Positions 1-7,561 of a DNA stretch of 25,235 bases are shown here, in pieces. Positions within the stretch are counted from its first letter, which is position 1; every line of letters starts with the position of its first letter. The DNA lies in assembly GCA_043802925.1 (NCBI GenBank), contig JAZDKP010000047.1:1-25235 (forward strand). Reading direction: 5' to 3'. The stretch is from JAZDKP01 sp043802925 (GTDB lineage Bacteria; Fibrobacterota; OXYB2-FULL-49-7; JAEUSG01). The translations under genes and the position numbers were made by a program. The notes beneath the pieces are model-generated. The model was not told where the DNA came from and did not search any database. It saw nothing but the letters and a program-made list of their open reading frames with translations.

Positions 1-74
1 CATTAATCAAGACGCCCAACTCATTTAAGAATAGTAGGTTGTGGTTTCCGAATCCAATATATATAGAAGAAAAC

Positions 75-104
75 TTGAATTTCTTTAAGTGACTTAGGTA
101 TATT
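75..104 (+). promoter_or_regulatory. Candidate sigma70-type promoter upstream of the DUF151 gene
   Basis: A TTGAAT -35-like box (75-80) and a TATATT -10-like box (99-104) are separated by 18 bases in an AT-rich stretch that contrasts with the GC-rich genes. The predicted transcript start near 111 would leave about 45 bases of leader before the ATG at 157. The rest of positions 1-156 shows no open frame or RNA gene. This is motif matching only. Confidence 0.4.
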
Positions 105-156
105 TATCCGTCTGTCTCTATATCCGGCCCTTCATGTTTGATGAGGTCAAACCCAT

Positions 157-642
157 ATGGTGCAGGTACAGGTGTCCGCTCTGGCAATCGATGCAGGAAC
201 CCATTCTCCCATTATGCTCCTCAAGGAAGAAAAAGGCGAAAAGGTGCTTCCTATCTGGATTGGTTTTCCGGAAGCCAGCGCCATTGCATTGGCCCGCAGT
301 TATGAAAAGAACGAAATCGAGCGTCCCCTGACGCACGACCTGCTTAAGATGATCCTGGACGCGCTGAACGCCCGTCTCATCAAGGTGGTGATCGACGAAC
401 TGAGCGGCACAACCTACAAGGCCAAGCTTTACCTCCAGTCCGGCAATGGGGACTGTTACCTCGATTCGCGTCCGAGCGACGCCATCGCGCTGGCCCTGCG
501 CACCGGGGCGCCCATCTACATCGAAAACAGCGTGTTCGGAAAAGCCGGCACCGCGGACGAAGGGGCCGCGCCCGACATTGACGAACTCCGCAAGCGCCTC
601 CGCGAAATCGACCCGAGCGACTTCGGAAAATTTCATTTTTAA
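157..642 (+). CDS. Bifunctional nuclease family (DUF151/BFN) protein
   Basis: The protein has 161 residues, a normal length for the bacterial DUF151/BFN family. Members are small soluble proteins, and plant relatives have been reported to have DNase and RNase activity. The bacterial role is not settled. The family core is visible: VQVSALAID near the start, then EKVLPIWIGFPEASAIALA (about residues 28-46), a middle segment RPLTHDLL, and the signature RPSDAIALALRTGAPIYI (about 105-122). The tail is acidic and charged, as in relatives that carry a UvrB/UvrC-like extension. The ATG at 157 has a GAGG-type ribosome site just upstream, and no in-frame start fits the family better. It lies 16 bases upstream of the next gene and probably shares its transcript. 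Family assignment is firm; the function is inferred. Confidence 0.9.
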   Translation: MVQVQVSALAIDAGTHSPIMLLKEEKGEKVLPIWIGFPEASAIALARSYEKNEIERPLTHDLLKMILDALNARLIKVVIDELSGTTYKAKLYLQSGNGDCYLDSRPSDAIALALRTGAPIYIENSVFGKAGTADEGAAPDIDELRKRLREIDPSDFGKFHF

Positions 643-658
643 CCCTGCGGCTTTGCGA

Positions 659-2545
659 ATGGCCAAACTGCTCGTCGCCCTCCTGCTGCTTTCGGCTGTT
701 GCGCTGCATCCGGCGCACCGGTTTCTCCGACCCAAGGAAAAGGAGCTCCCGCCCCCGGACCGCACCGTTTCAGAAGCCACGCTGAAGGGGGCGGAAAAGG
801 CCTTCCGCAGCGCGGTACAGCTGTTCAAGGAACGCAAGTATGACAAGGCGCTCCCCGGTTTCTTAAAAATCCTGAAAAAGTGCGATGCCTGCCCATTTGC
901 CGAAGCGTCCGCGGTCCTGGCCGCGGAATGCGAGCTCAAACTCAACGACCTCGAAGAGGCCCGCTGGCTGCTCCGGCTCTTTCCGAAACGCTTTCCTGGG
1001 TCACAATACCAATCCCGGTGCGATTACCTTTCCGCCTATCTCCAGGCCGTAAGCGGGGACGCCTATGGCGCGGCACAGCACTACCTCGCGGTCTACCAAT
1101 CCACCCTGCACCCGGAGCTGGCACGGCTTTCGGCCCAGTCCCTGATGCTGCTTTTTGATGCGCGGCTCTCCCCGGACCAGATTGACGCTCTGGCCGGCCG
1201 TATCGATTCCGTGGATCCGCTCCATGGCGCAGCGCTTTATTACGCGGGCAAACGCTATCTGGAATTGCGTGAAAATGTCAAGGCCGGCAAGGACCTGGCC
1301 GCCTTTACCGGCCGGTTTTCCGGCCATCCGCTTTTTAACGATGGCGTGGAGCTTCTGAAGCGGGTCCGGAGGAGCGGGGACCGCACCGTGAAAATCGGTG
1401 TACTCGTTCCGCGGACAGCGGAGAACTCCCTTTTCAATGATATCGGTTCCAGCATCCTGCGTGGCATCGAGATTGCTGTGGAATATTACAACGCATCGCA
1501 TTCCGATTCCGTGCGCCTGGTGGTCCGCGACACCCGGGCCAGCGCTGCGCGGGTCTTCCAATTGACACGCGAACTGATGGAAAAGGAAGGGGTGGCGGCC
1601 ATCATCGGCCCCCTGTCAAGCGATGAACTCTGCGTGACCGGGGCGCTCACGCTCGGGAAGGGAATTCCGGTCGTGTCGCCCAAGGCCTCGGGCATGGGCA
1701 TTGATTCCCTCGGAGGCCATGTCTTCCTTTTCACGCCGACCAAGGCGCGCATCCTGCGTGTGCTGGCGGATTATGCGTTTGATTCGCTCAAGATTCGCGA
1801 GTACGCCATGGTCTTTCCGAACGATGAGTACGGCAGCGTCATGGCCGCGGCGTTTCGCGATGCGGTCGAGGAGCGCGGGGGCGAGGTGTTTGGCTACGAA
1901 ATGTACCAGCGCGGTGAAAAGAACTTCAAAGAGGTGCTCTCGCGCCTGCATGTAAAAAAAGTCGAGTCCATCTTTGAACAGCAAGCGCTGGATCGGGGTG
2001 AAATGATGTCCCTTTTCGAGAACCGGGTCATCGTGGTCGATTCCCTTTTTATGGCCGATTCGGCCGTGCAACTCGGGGCGGTCTTTATGCCCGGATACCC
2101 CGAAGAAATCACCATCCTGGGACCCCAGCTCCCTTTCTATCAAATCCACACGCAGATGCTCGGTGCGAGCGGCTGGATTGATGCGGACGTTCTCAAACAT
2201 GCGGGCCGGTATATTGAAAACGCGGTGGTGGCCGAAGACTTTTTATTCGACAAATCCGCGACGCGGACCCGCGATTTTCAGGAGCGTTATGCCCGCCGTT
2301 ACCGCGACAAGGCCGGCACGGACGCGGCCCTCGGTTACGACTGTCTTAATTTCATTCTTTCCGGGCTGGCAGAGGGCCCCGACCTTCTGCTCCGCCGCCT
2401 TCAGAAGACCGCGGAGTTTGAGGGCGCGCTGGGCCGGTTTGTGTTTGACCCTGTGACCCATTCCAACCAGAACGCCGTGCTCCTTAAGGTGACGGACGAG
2501 GAGTTCCGGCCGTTGCCGCTGTCCCGCACGGCCCCGTCAAAATGA
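659..2545 (+). CDS. Secreted TPR-like plus periplasmic-binding-fold protein (Leu/Ile/Val receptor-like, LpoA-like layout)
   Basis: The protein has 628 residues. A hydrophobic N-terminus (about residues 3-17) looks like a signal peptide or anchor without a lipobox. Residues about 40-240 are helical and TPR-like, with repeated KALPGFLKIL- and ALYYAGKRYLE-type helices. From about 245 a type I periplasmic-binding fold begins: KIGVLVPRTAENSLFNDIG, then LRGIEIAVEYYN, EGVAAIIGPLSSDE, GIPVVSPKAS and FPNDEYG. This matches the Peripla_BP_6/branched-chain-amino-acid receptor family. A TPR domain followed by this fold is the layout of LpoA, the outer-membrane activator of a peptidoglycan synthase, though LpoA is a lipoprotein. 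No ABC transporter genes are adjacent, so a structural or regulatory envelope role is more likely than transport. I chose the ATG at 659 because the frame upstream of it overlaps the preceding gene and encodes no signal sequence. The stop overlaps bioA by ATGA. Confidence 0.8.
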   Translation: MAKLLVALLLLSAVALHPAHRFLRPKEKELPPPDRTVSEATLKGAEKAFRSAVQLFKERKYDKALPGFLKILKKCDACPFAEASAVLAAECELKLNDLEEARWLLRLFPKRFPGSQYQSRCDYLSAYLQAVSGDAYGAAQHYLAVYQSTLHPELARLSAQSLMLLFDARLSPDQIDALAGRIDSVDPLHGAALYYAGKRYLELRENVKAGKDLAAFTGRFSGHPLFNDGVELLKRVRRSGDRTVKIGVLVPRTAENSLFNDIGSSILRGIEIAVEYYNASHSDSVRLVVRDTRASAARVFQLTRELMEKEGVAAIIGPLSSDELCVTGALTLGKGIPVVSPKASGMGIDSLGGHVFLFTPTKARILRVLADYAFDSLKIREYAMVFPNDEYGSVMAAAFRDAVEERGGEVFGYEMYQRGEKNFKEVLSRLHVKKVESIFEQQALDRGEMMSLFENRVIVVDSLFMADSAVQLGAVFMPGYPEEITILGPQLPFYQIHTQMLGASGWIDADVLKHAGRYIENAVVAEDFLFDKSATRTRDFQERYARRYRDKAGTDAALGYDCLNFILSGLAEGPDLLLRRLQKTAEFEGALGRFVFDPVTHSNQNAVLLKVTDEEFRPLPLSRTAPSK

Positions 2546-3933
2546 AGGCCCGCGTCATGGAGTCTGTTCCGCGTGATCTCCGCCACCTCTGGCACCCCTG
2601 CTCCCAAATGAAGGACTATGCGGAAACGCCGCCGGTTAAAATCGTGCGCGGCCGTGGTGTCCATCTTTATGACGCCACGGGCCAATGCTATATCGACGGC
2701 ATCTCCTCGTGGTGGGTCAATCTCTTTGGCCATGCGAACCCGCGCCTCAACCGGGTACTTGCGCGCCAGTCGCGCACGCTGGAGCACGTTCTCTTTGCGG
2801 GTTTTACCCATGAACCGGCCGTGGCCTATGCCGAAGCGCTGGTCCGCGTTGCGCCGCCCGGGCTCACCAAGGTTTTTTTTGCGGACAACGGGTCGTCGGC
2901 CGTGGAGGCCGCGCTCAAGATGAGCTATCAGTATGCGGTACAGAAGGCAGGAAAGAAGCGGCCCCTGTTCATCGCCCTTTCGGGCGGCTACCACGGTGAG
3001 ACCGTGGGCGCGCTTTCCGTGGGCGGCCTTCCGCTCTACCGGACGGTCTATTCCGGTATGCTGATGCCGGTCCGTTTTGCCGCGGCCCCGGCCTGCCTTT
3101 CCTGCCCGTATGGAAAAACGCCGGTGTCCTGCGACGCGGAATGCCTGTCTTCCCTGAAAATTCTTCTCCGGAAAACAGGGGCGGATCGCGTGGCCGGCAT
3201 CATCGTGGAGCCGCTGGTCCAATGCGCCAATCGTATGAATATGTATCCGCCGGTTTACCTGAAAAAACTGCGGGCCCTTTGCGACCGCGCCCGGGTCCAC
3301 CTGATTGCGGACGAAATTGCCGTGGGATTCGGCCGCACGGGCCGCCTTTTCGCCTGTGAGCACGCCGGGATTTCCCCGGACCTTCTCTGCCTCTCCAAAG
3401 GCATTACAGGCGGATATATGCCGTTTTCCGCGGTGCTGGCCACACAGGACATTTTTGACGCCTTCTACGGCGACTGGCATTCGGGACGGGCCTTCCTGCA
3501 CAGTCACAGTTACACCGGTAATCCGCTTGCCGCCGCCCTGGCGCTGGAGGTCCTCCATATATTCCGGGGCGAAAGAATTCTGGCCAAAATGAAGCCGCGG
3601 ATTACGCAGATGGGGGAGCGGCTGCGCGCACTTTCGCGGCACCCCTTTGTGTCGGGCATCCGGCAAACCGGTCTCATCGGCGCGTTTGACCTGGTGTGCG
3701 ACAAGGAATCCGGACAACCGTTTGCATCCCGCCTGCGCGCGGGCCGCGTTGTGTGCCGCGCGGCGTTGACGCATGGGGCCCTGCTCCGCCCACTCGGGGA
3801 CACAATCTATTTTATGCCGCCGCTTGTGGTTTCGGAAAGGGAAATGGACCGGCTGTTTGATGCGGCCGTGAAAGCGCTAGGCGCACTCGGAACAGGCCGG
3901 GCCCGGGGCCGCGGAGACCAGGTTCAGAAATAA
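2542..3933 (+). CDS. bioA: Adenosylmethionine-8-amino-7-oxononanoate aminotransferase
   Basis: The protein has 463 residues, a typical length. It is a class III PLP aminotransferase that converts 7-keto-8-aminopelargonate to 7,8-diaminopelargonate with SAM as amino donor, in biotin synthesis. Visible features are the N-terminal LWHPCSQMKDY, DGISSWWVNLFGH (W57, W58), the PLP phosphate-binding NGSSA (116-120), SGGYHGET (147-154), D257 in IADEIAVGFGRTG, and the Schiff-base lysine K286 in SKGITGGYMP. A cysteine set at residues 185, 188, 197 and 201 resembles one found in many BioA proteins. The ATG overlaps the previous stop, implying translational coupling. No bioF, bioD or bioB is nearby, so the pathway is split or the rest lies outside. 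The last 57 bases overlap the 3' end of an opposing gene, so the basic C-terminal tail is poorly constrained. Confidence 0.93.
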   Translation: MKARVMESVPRDLRHLWHPCSQMKDYAETPPVKIVRGRGVHLYDATGQCYIDGISSWWVNLFGHANPRLNRVLARQSRTLEHVLFAGFTHEPAVAYAEALVRVAPPGLTKVFFADNGSSAVEAALKMSYQYAVQKAGKKRPLFIALSGGYHGETVGALSVGGLPLYRTVYSGMLMPVRFAAAPACLSCPYGKTPVSCDAECLSSLKILLRKTGADRVAGIIVEPLVQCANRMNMYPPVYLKKLRALCDRARVHLIADEIAVGFGRTGRLFACEHAGISPDLLCLSKGITGGYMPFSAVLATQDIFDAFYGDWHSGRAFLHSHSYTGNPLAAALALEVLHIFRGERILAKMKPRITQMGERLRALSRHPFVSGIRQTGLIGAFDLVCDKESGQPFASRLRAGRVVCRAALTHGALLRPLGDTIYFMPPLVVSEREMDRLFDAAVKALGALGTGRARGRGDQVQK

Positions 3934-4311
3934 TTCCCGGTCCGCGTTCAGCACAAAAATCAATTCCATAATACGATGGGCGCGCCACGAGGCCGCATTC
4001 CGTTTTGTCCATTCCTGCTTGATTGCCTGCGGGTTTGCGCAGGCGTCGGTCTGGAGCCGCCGTTGGACCTCCCGTTCGATTTCCGCAATCTGGCTTTGCA
4101 TTTCGGACCGGAAGTCAATGGTCTTTTTTTCAAGGATGAACAGCTTGAGGCAGATGAAGAGATCTATTTCCTTGCGCCAGGAGCGGATTTCGCGTTCGCG
4201 GAAGCGGAAAAAATCGGCGCGGTTGGCGCAGATGAACTGTTTGAGCTGCTGCTTTATCTCCTCGAGTTCGCCGGCGTCATGTTTTGCCTTGAGTGCGTTG
4301 AGGTCGTGCAT
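3877..4311 (-). CDS. Small helical hypothetical protein downstream of the CHASE2 kinase
   Basis: The protein has 144 residues and I do not recognise a family. It is predicted to be almost entirely helical and rich in charged residues. Features include LNALKAKHDAGELEEIKQQL near the start, the aromatic/basic stretch FFRFREREIRSWRKEIDLF, and a Q/E-rich segment near the middle. It has no signal peptide or membrane span. Its start lies 22 bases after the kinase stop on the same strand, so it is very likely cotranscribed and may be a partner or substrate of the kinase; that link is inference from position. Its 3' end overlaps the opposing bioA by 57 bases. The frame extends upstream without a stop into the kinase gene, but the residues before this ATG read as a low-complexity shadow, so I set the start at 4311. 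No clear ribosome site is seen. Confidence 0.68.
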   Translation of the reverse strand: MHDLNALKAKHDAGELEEIKQQLKQFICANRADFFRFREREIRSWRKEIDLFICLKLFILEKKTIDFRSEMQSQIAEIEREVQRRLQTDACANPQAIKQEWTKRNAASWRAHRIMELIFVLNADRELFLNLVSAAPGPACSECA

Positions 4312-4333
4312 GGTGTGGGGAGGAAGGAAGGGG

Positions 4334-6475
4334 TTATGCTTTTTTCCCGAACGCGGTCGCAAAGGCCCGGGCGAATTCCACGGCCGTGGCGTAACGGTCA
4401 TCGCGCTCTTTGGCGAGCGCGGTGCGGAACACCGCGTTGAGGGCCGCGTTGGTTTCGGCGGAATAAAGGAGGATGTCGGGAACGTCACCGTTGACGATGG
4501 CCAGCGAAAGCGTGGAAAGGTTGTCGCCAATGAAAGGACGTTTGCCGACCAGGGCCTCGTAGGCCATGGCCGCGAGCGAGAAGAGGTCGGAGCGGCTGTC
4601 GATGACCTCGCCCCGGATTTGTTCGGGCGACATGTAGTGCGGAGTCCCGAGCGTTTTCCCGGTCTCGGTGAGCGTGGCGTCAGTGAGCTTGGCCACGCCA
4701 AAGTCCATGATTTTCACGAGCGCGCCGTTGCTGACGAGCATGATGTTGCCGGGTTTGATGTCACGGTGCACAATGCCCGCCGCGTGCGCCTGGGTGAGGC
4801 CGTCCGCGACCTGGCTGATGATGCGGATGACTTCATCGACGCTGGGACGGCTGTTTTTATCGGCCAGCTTTTGCTCAAGGGTGACCCCTTCGAGGTATTC
4901 CATGGCGATGTAGGACAACGGCGGGATGTCGCCGAAATCGAAAATCGTGACGATGTTGGGGTGCGAGAGTCCGCCCGCGGCCTGTGCCTCGCGGTGGAAC
5001 CGCGCATGCATTTCACCGCCATGCTGGCCCGCGCTGAAGCGCACGGTTTTGATGGCCACCACGCGGTTGATGGTGGGGTCCACGGCCTTGTAGACCGTGC
5101 CCATGGCGCCGCTTCCGATTTCCTTGATTACCTTATACCGGTGGATGCGCACCAGCTGGCCGTCGGCGCTGAACTGGGTGGTGGTGCTGAGGTCGTCTTT
5201 TCCGCTGAGCACTGTTGCCGCCGGACCGGACTTGAGGCGGCGGTAGAGGCGGTAGGTGAAAAAGCCGCCGAGGTAGAGCAGCGGGACATAGAAGGGGAGC
5301 CAGGCCTGGAAAAGGAAAAGGATAAATGAGAGGACAATGAGAGCGGCCGTGGTTCCAAACACCAGCGGCGCCACTTGGGAGAGCGCACGGCCCATGCTGA
5401 AGTCGGTCAGGAAGGCGAGGCCGATGAAAATGAGCAGGGGCAGCAGGATGGTCAGGTAAAAGGACGAGAAATTAATGAAGCTGTTGCGGTTGTCAATTGT
5501 GTTTTCAATGATGTTGGCCCATATCTCCGTGGCGGGCATGGCCTCGGAGAAGGGGGTGATTCGGGCCTCGGACTCGCGCTTGAGCGACAGGTCGGTGATG
5601 CCGATGATGACGATTCTTTCCTTGAGAAGGTCCTTGTTGAAGTTTTTTCCGAGGATGCCTGCGGCCGAGACATGGGGAAAGGTTTTGGCGGGGCCATAAT
5701 AGTTGATCATGCTCGTGCCGTTCAGATTGATGGGCAGGGTGGGGCCGTCCTTGAAGGCGATGGACTGGGCGGGCCGGAGGACGAGGGAGTCTTTCTTTAA
5801 CTGGCGGTAGATACCGGCGATTTGGAGGGAGACGGAGGTATAATAGTCATTGCCATAGCGGACGGTCTGAATGGCAAAACGGCTGTACCCGTCCGCGCTC
5901 ACGGCAATATTATTGAAGCCGATACCGGCCGCCACCTCCGCAATCCGGGGTTCGGGGCTGTGCAGGTTTCCGGCCAGCATGATATCGTTGCTTTCATCGG
6001 CCTGTGGGATTTGGGTGATGCGGGTGGACGCAATGAACGGGGGCGCCATGGGAAGCGCCGCAGCCCCGGTTTCCTGGTACCGCTCAAAAAAATAGGGGAG
6101 CACGACATTGCCGCTCCGCTGGATGGCGTTGATGAGCATCGTATTGTCCTGCTCGGTCACGGACGATTCATCGGAGGCCGCGGCATTTTTCCGGAAAAAG
6201 ATGTTCACAAAGATGACGGCCGGATCACAGGCGCTCACGGAATCGATCAGTTCCGCAATCTTTCCCCGCTTCCAGGGCCAGTCTCCGATTTCATTGATGC
6301 TGACGTCATCGATGGCGGCCAGCACGATATTGTTGCCCGGCTTTATTTCTCCACGCAGGCGGTAAAAACCCGTGGGGATGAAGGAGTCGAGCGTGTTGAG
6401 CAGTTCGCTGCGGTTAATGATAATCTGCAGGCCGAAAAGTACGAGCGCAATGAGTGTGATGCGGAGCCATTTCAT
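4334..6475 (-). CDS. CHASE2-domain transmembrane serine/threonine protein kinase
   Basis: The protein has 713 residues. An N-terminal membrane helix (about 4-20) leads into an extracytoplasmic CHASE2 sensor (about 25-325) with IVLAAIDDVSINEIGDWPW and IVIIGITDLS motifs. Membrane helices follow at about 336-357, 367-388 and 391-408. A cytoplasmic Hanks-type kinase spans about 447-710. Catalytic parts are intact: glycine loop GSGAMG (454-459), K476 in VAIK, helix-C E496, HRDIKPGN (570-577, with D572 and N577), DFG (591-593), and TPHYMSPEQ (611-619). It is therefore predicted to be active, sensing an unknown periplasmic signal and phosphorylating cytoplasmic proteins. No PASTA, TPR or FHA domain is attached. 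A promoter-like site sits between it and the upstream transporter, and a small helical protein follows 22 bases later. No PP2C phosphatase is encoded in the window. Confidence 0.93.
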   Translation of the reverse strand: MKWLRITLIALVLFGLQIIINRSELLNTLDSFIPTGFYRLRGEIKPGNNIVLAAIDDVSINEIGDWPWKRGKIAELIDSVSACDPAVIFVNIFFRKNAAASDESSVTEQDNTMLINAIQRSGNVVLPYFFERYQETGAAALPMAPPFIASTRITQIPQADESNDIMLAGNLHSPEPRIAEVAAGIGFNNIAVSADGYSRFAIQTVRYGNDYYTSVSLQIAGIYRQLKKDSLVLRPAQSIAFKDGPTLPINLNGTSMINYYGPAKTFPHVSAAGILGKNFNKDLLKERIVIIGITDLSLKRESEARITPFSEAMPATEIWANIIENTIDNRNSFINFSSFYLTILLPLLIFIGLAFLTDFSMGRALSQVAPLVFGTTAALIVLSFILFLFQAWLPFYVPLLYLGGFFTYRLYRRLKSGPAATVLSGKDDLSTTTQFSADGQLVRIHRYKVIKEIGSGAMGTVYKAVDPTINRVVAIKTVRFSAGQHGGEMHARFHREAQAAGGLSHPNIVTIFDFGDIPPLSYIAMEYLEGVTLEQKLADKNSRPSVDEVIRIISQVADGLTQAHAAGIVHRDIKPGNIMLVSNGALVKIMDFGVAKLTDATLTETGKTLGTPHYMSPEQIRGEVIDSRSDLFSLAAMAYEALVGKRPFIGDNLSTLSLAIVNGDVPDILLYSAETNAALNAVFRTALAKERDDRYATAVEFARAFATAFGKKA

Positions 6476-6491
6476 AATATTATTGTGTAGG

Positions 6492-6521
6492 AATATAGGT
6501 TTTCAGCCGTGATCATGGCAA
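6492..6521 (-). promoter_or_regulatory. Candidate sigma70-type promoter for the CHASE2 kinase
   Basis: Read on the minus strand, TTGCCA (6521-6516) and TATATT (6497-6492) are 18 bases apart, close to a standard -35/-10 arrangement. The -35 box lies just after the stop codon of the transporter, so the kinase could be transcribed on its own. The predicted start leaves a leader of only about 10 bases, with no Shine-Dalgarno. Confidence 0.4.
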
Positions 6522-6525
6522 GCGG

Positions 6526-7458
6526 TCAGAGTTGCGTGTGTGGGACGTCTTCCCGGACCGAATGTTTTGCCATCAGGGCGCCGGCCACAATGAATGCGGC
6601 CGCAAGGACGATGCCGGAGCGGAGGGCGATACCGAGGTAGAGGCAGGCGAACAGGGTCGAGAGCAGAGGGATGAAATAGGAAGCGGACACGACCAGCAGC
6701 ATATTGCCTCTTCGCATGGCCCGGTCCCAGAATACATACCCGAAGTTGGTCGTTATGATAAGGCCGCATAATTCCAGAAATGTTCTTGGCGACAGGTGCG
6801 TGGGTTCGGAAACGAACAGACGATAAATGCCCATGGCAAACCCGGTGGCCAGCATAAAGAAGGGGACCGCCCCTTTTCCCGCCGCGGCCCCGAACCGCCG
6901 GCTGAAATTTGAATAGAGACCCCAGGTCAGGGCCGCGACCAGGGCCAGGCAGAAAGGAAGCCGCCCTTTGATCAGGCTCTCTTTGAGCACGGACAGCGTG
7001 ATCTCCTGGCCCTGCATCAGTGCCAGCGCTTCCCCGGCCGTCACGATAAGGACGGCCGGAATCAGTGTAAGCCGCGCGCGGGTTTTCAGGAGCGGAACGG
7101 AAAAAACAAGTATCAATGTTGGCCAGAGGTAGTTGAGGAGTCCGACCGTAAGCACCTGAAGGTGGTCGGCCGCCTGGCCGAGGGCCAGGTAAAAGCTGGA
7201 AAGGCAGAGGACGAAAAGGGAGCCGCAGGTCAGAAGGTAGGGGACGCTGAATTCGCGGAGGCGGTCACGGACATGTCCGCCCGAAACAAAAAGGGCCATT
7301 CCGACCCAGCCGCCTCCGGTGTAGACCAGGAAGGCCGTGGTGACGGTGCCAAGGTGTTCGGTCAGGCTGCGGGCCAGCGCCACGTTCAGGCTCCAGAGCA
7401 GGATGGCGGCAAATCCGAGTGTTGTGTCCAGGGTTGTGGAGGCAGGCTGTTTCAGCAT
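6526..7458 (-). CDS. EamA/DMT-family transporter (YddG-like)
   Basis: The protein is about 310 residues, the usual length of ten-helix drug/metabolite transporters with two EamA repeats. Membrane segments are evident throughout, for example GFAAILLWSLNVALARSL, FVLCLSSFYLALGQAA, VGLLNYLWPTLILVFSVPLL, LPFCLALVAALTWGLYSN and GIVLAAAFIVAGALMA. The NYLWPTLILVFSVPLL segment, the second-half AALTWGLYSNFSRR and the WDRAMRRGN stretch resemble YddG-type aromatic amino-acid exporters, but substrate cannot be read from sequence. An earlier in-frame ATG at 7500 would add 14 residues unlike a transporter N-terminus, so I prefer 7458. It is divergent from the gene at 7562 and lies upstream of the kinase on the same strand. 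Confidence 0.88.
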   Translation of the reverse strand: MLKQPASTTLDTTLGFAAILLWSLNVALARSLTEHLGTVTTAFLVYTGGGWVGMALFVSGGHVRDRLREFSVPYLLTCGSLFVLCLSSFYLALGQAADHLQVLTVGLLNYLWPTLILVFSVPLLKTRARLTLIPAVLIVTAGEALALMQGQEITLSVLKESLIKGRLPFCLALVAALTWGLYSNFSRRFGAAAGKGAVPFFMLATGFAMGIYRLFVSEPTHLSPRTFLELCGLIITTNFGYVFWDRAMRRGNMLLVVSASYFIPLLSTLFACLYLGIALRSGIVLAAAFIVAGALMAKHSVREDVPHTQL

Positions 7459-7500
7459 CCGGATAAATATCGGTTTTCTGCATTGTCCGAGGCAAAACAA

Positions 7501-7529
7501 TTGAATCGATTTTTACGATTTGTTATTTT
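7501..7529 (+). promoter_or_regulatory. Candidate sigma70-type promoter in a divergent intergenic region
   Basis: TTGAAT (7501-7506) and TATTTT (7524-7529) are separated by 17 bases in the AT-rich gap between the transporter (minus) and the coiled-coil membrane protein (plus). The gap 7459-7561 must hold promoters for both directions. No convincing minus-strand promoter could be chosen. A second TATATT lies at 7549-7554, eight bases before the ATG. Confidence 0.4.
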
Positions 7530-7561
7530 GGAGTCGTACGAAAATATTTATATTGAATATT

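Noticed and set aside
446..658. Upstream extension of the TPR/periplasmic-binding gene
   Set aside because: It overlaps the DUF151 gene in another frame and encodes no signal peptide; the ATG at 659 opens a proper one.
118..945. Long minus-strand open frame opposite the DUF151 gene
   Set aside because: It lies antisense to a recognised family, has low-complexity composition and no family match; it is a GC-rich shadow.
2401..3774. 457-codon minus-strand open frame opposite bioA
   Set aside because: bioA has all expected motifs on the plus strand, and the antisense product is Arg/Gly/His-rich without recognisable domains.
4019..5329. 436-codon plus-strand open frame opposite the kinase
   Set aside because: The minus strand carries intact kinase motifs here; the plus frame is a compositional shadow.
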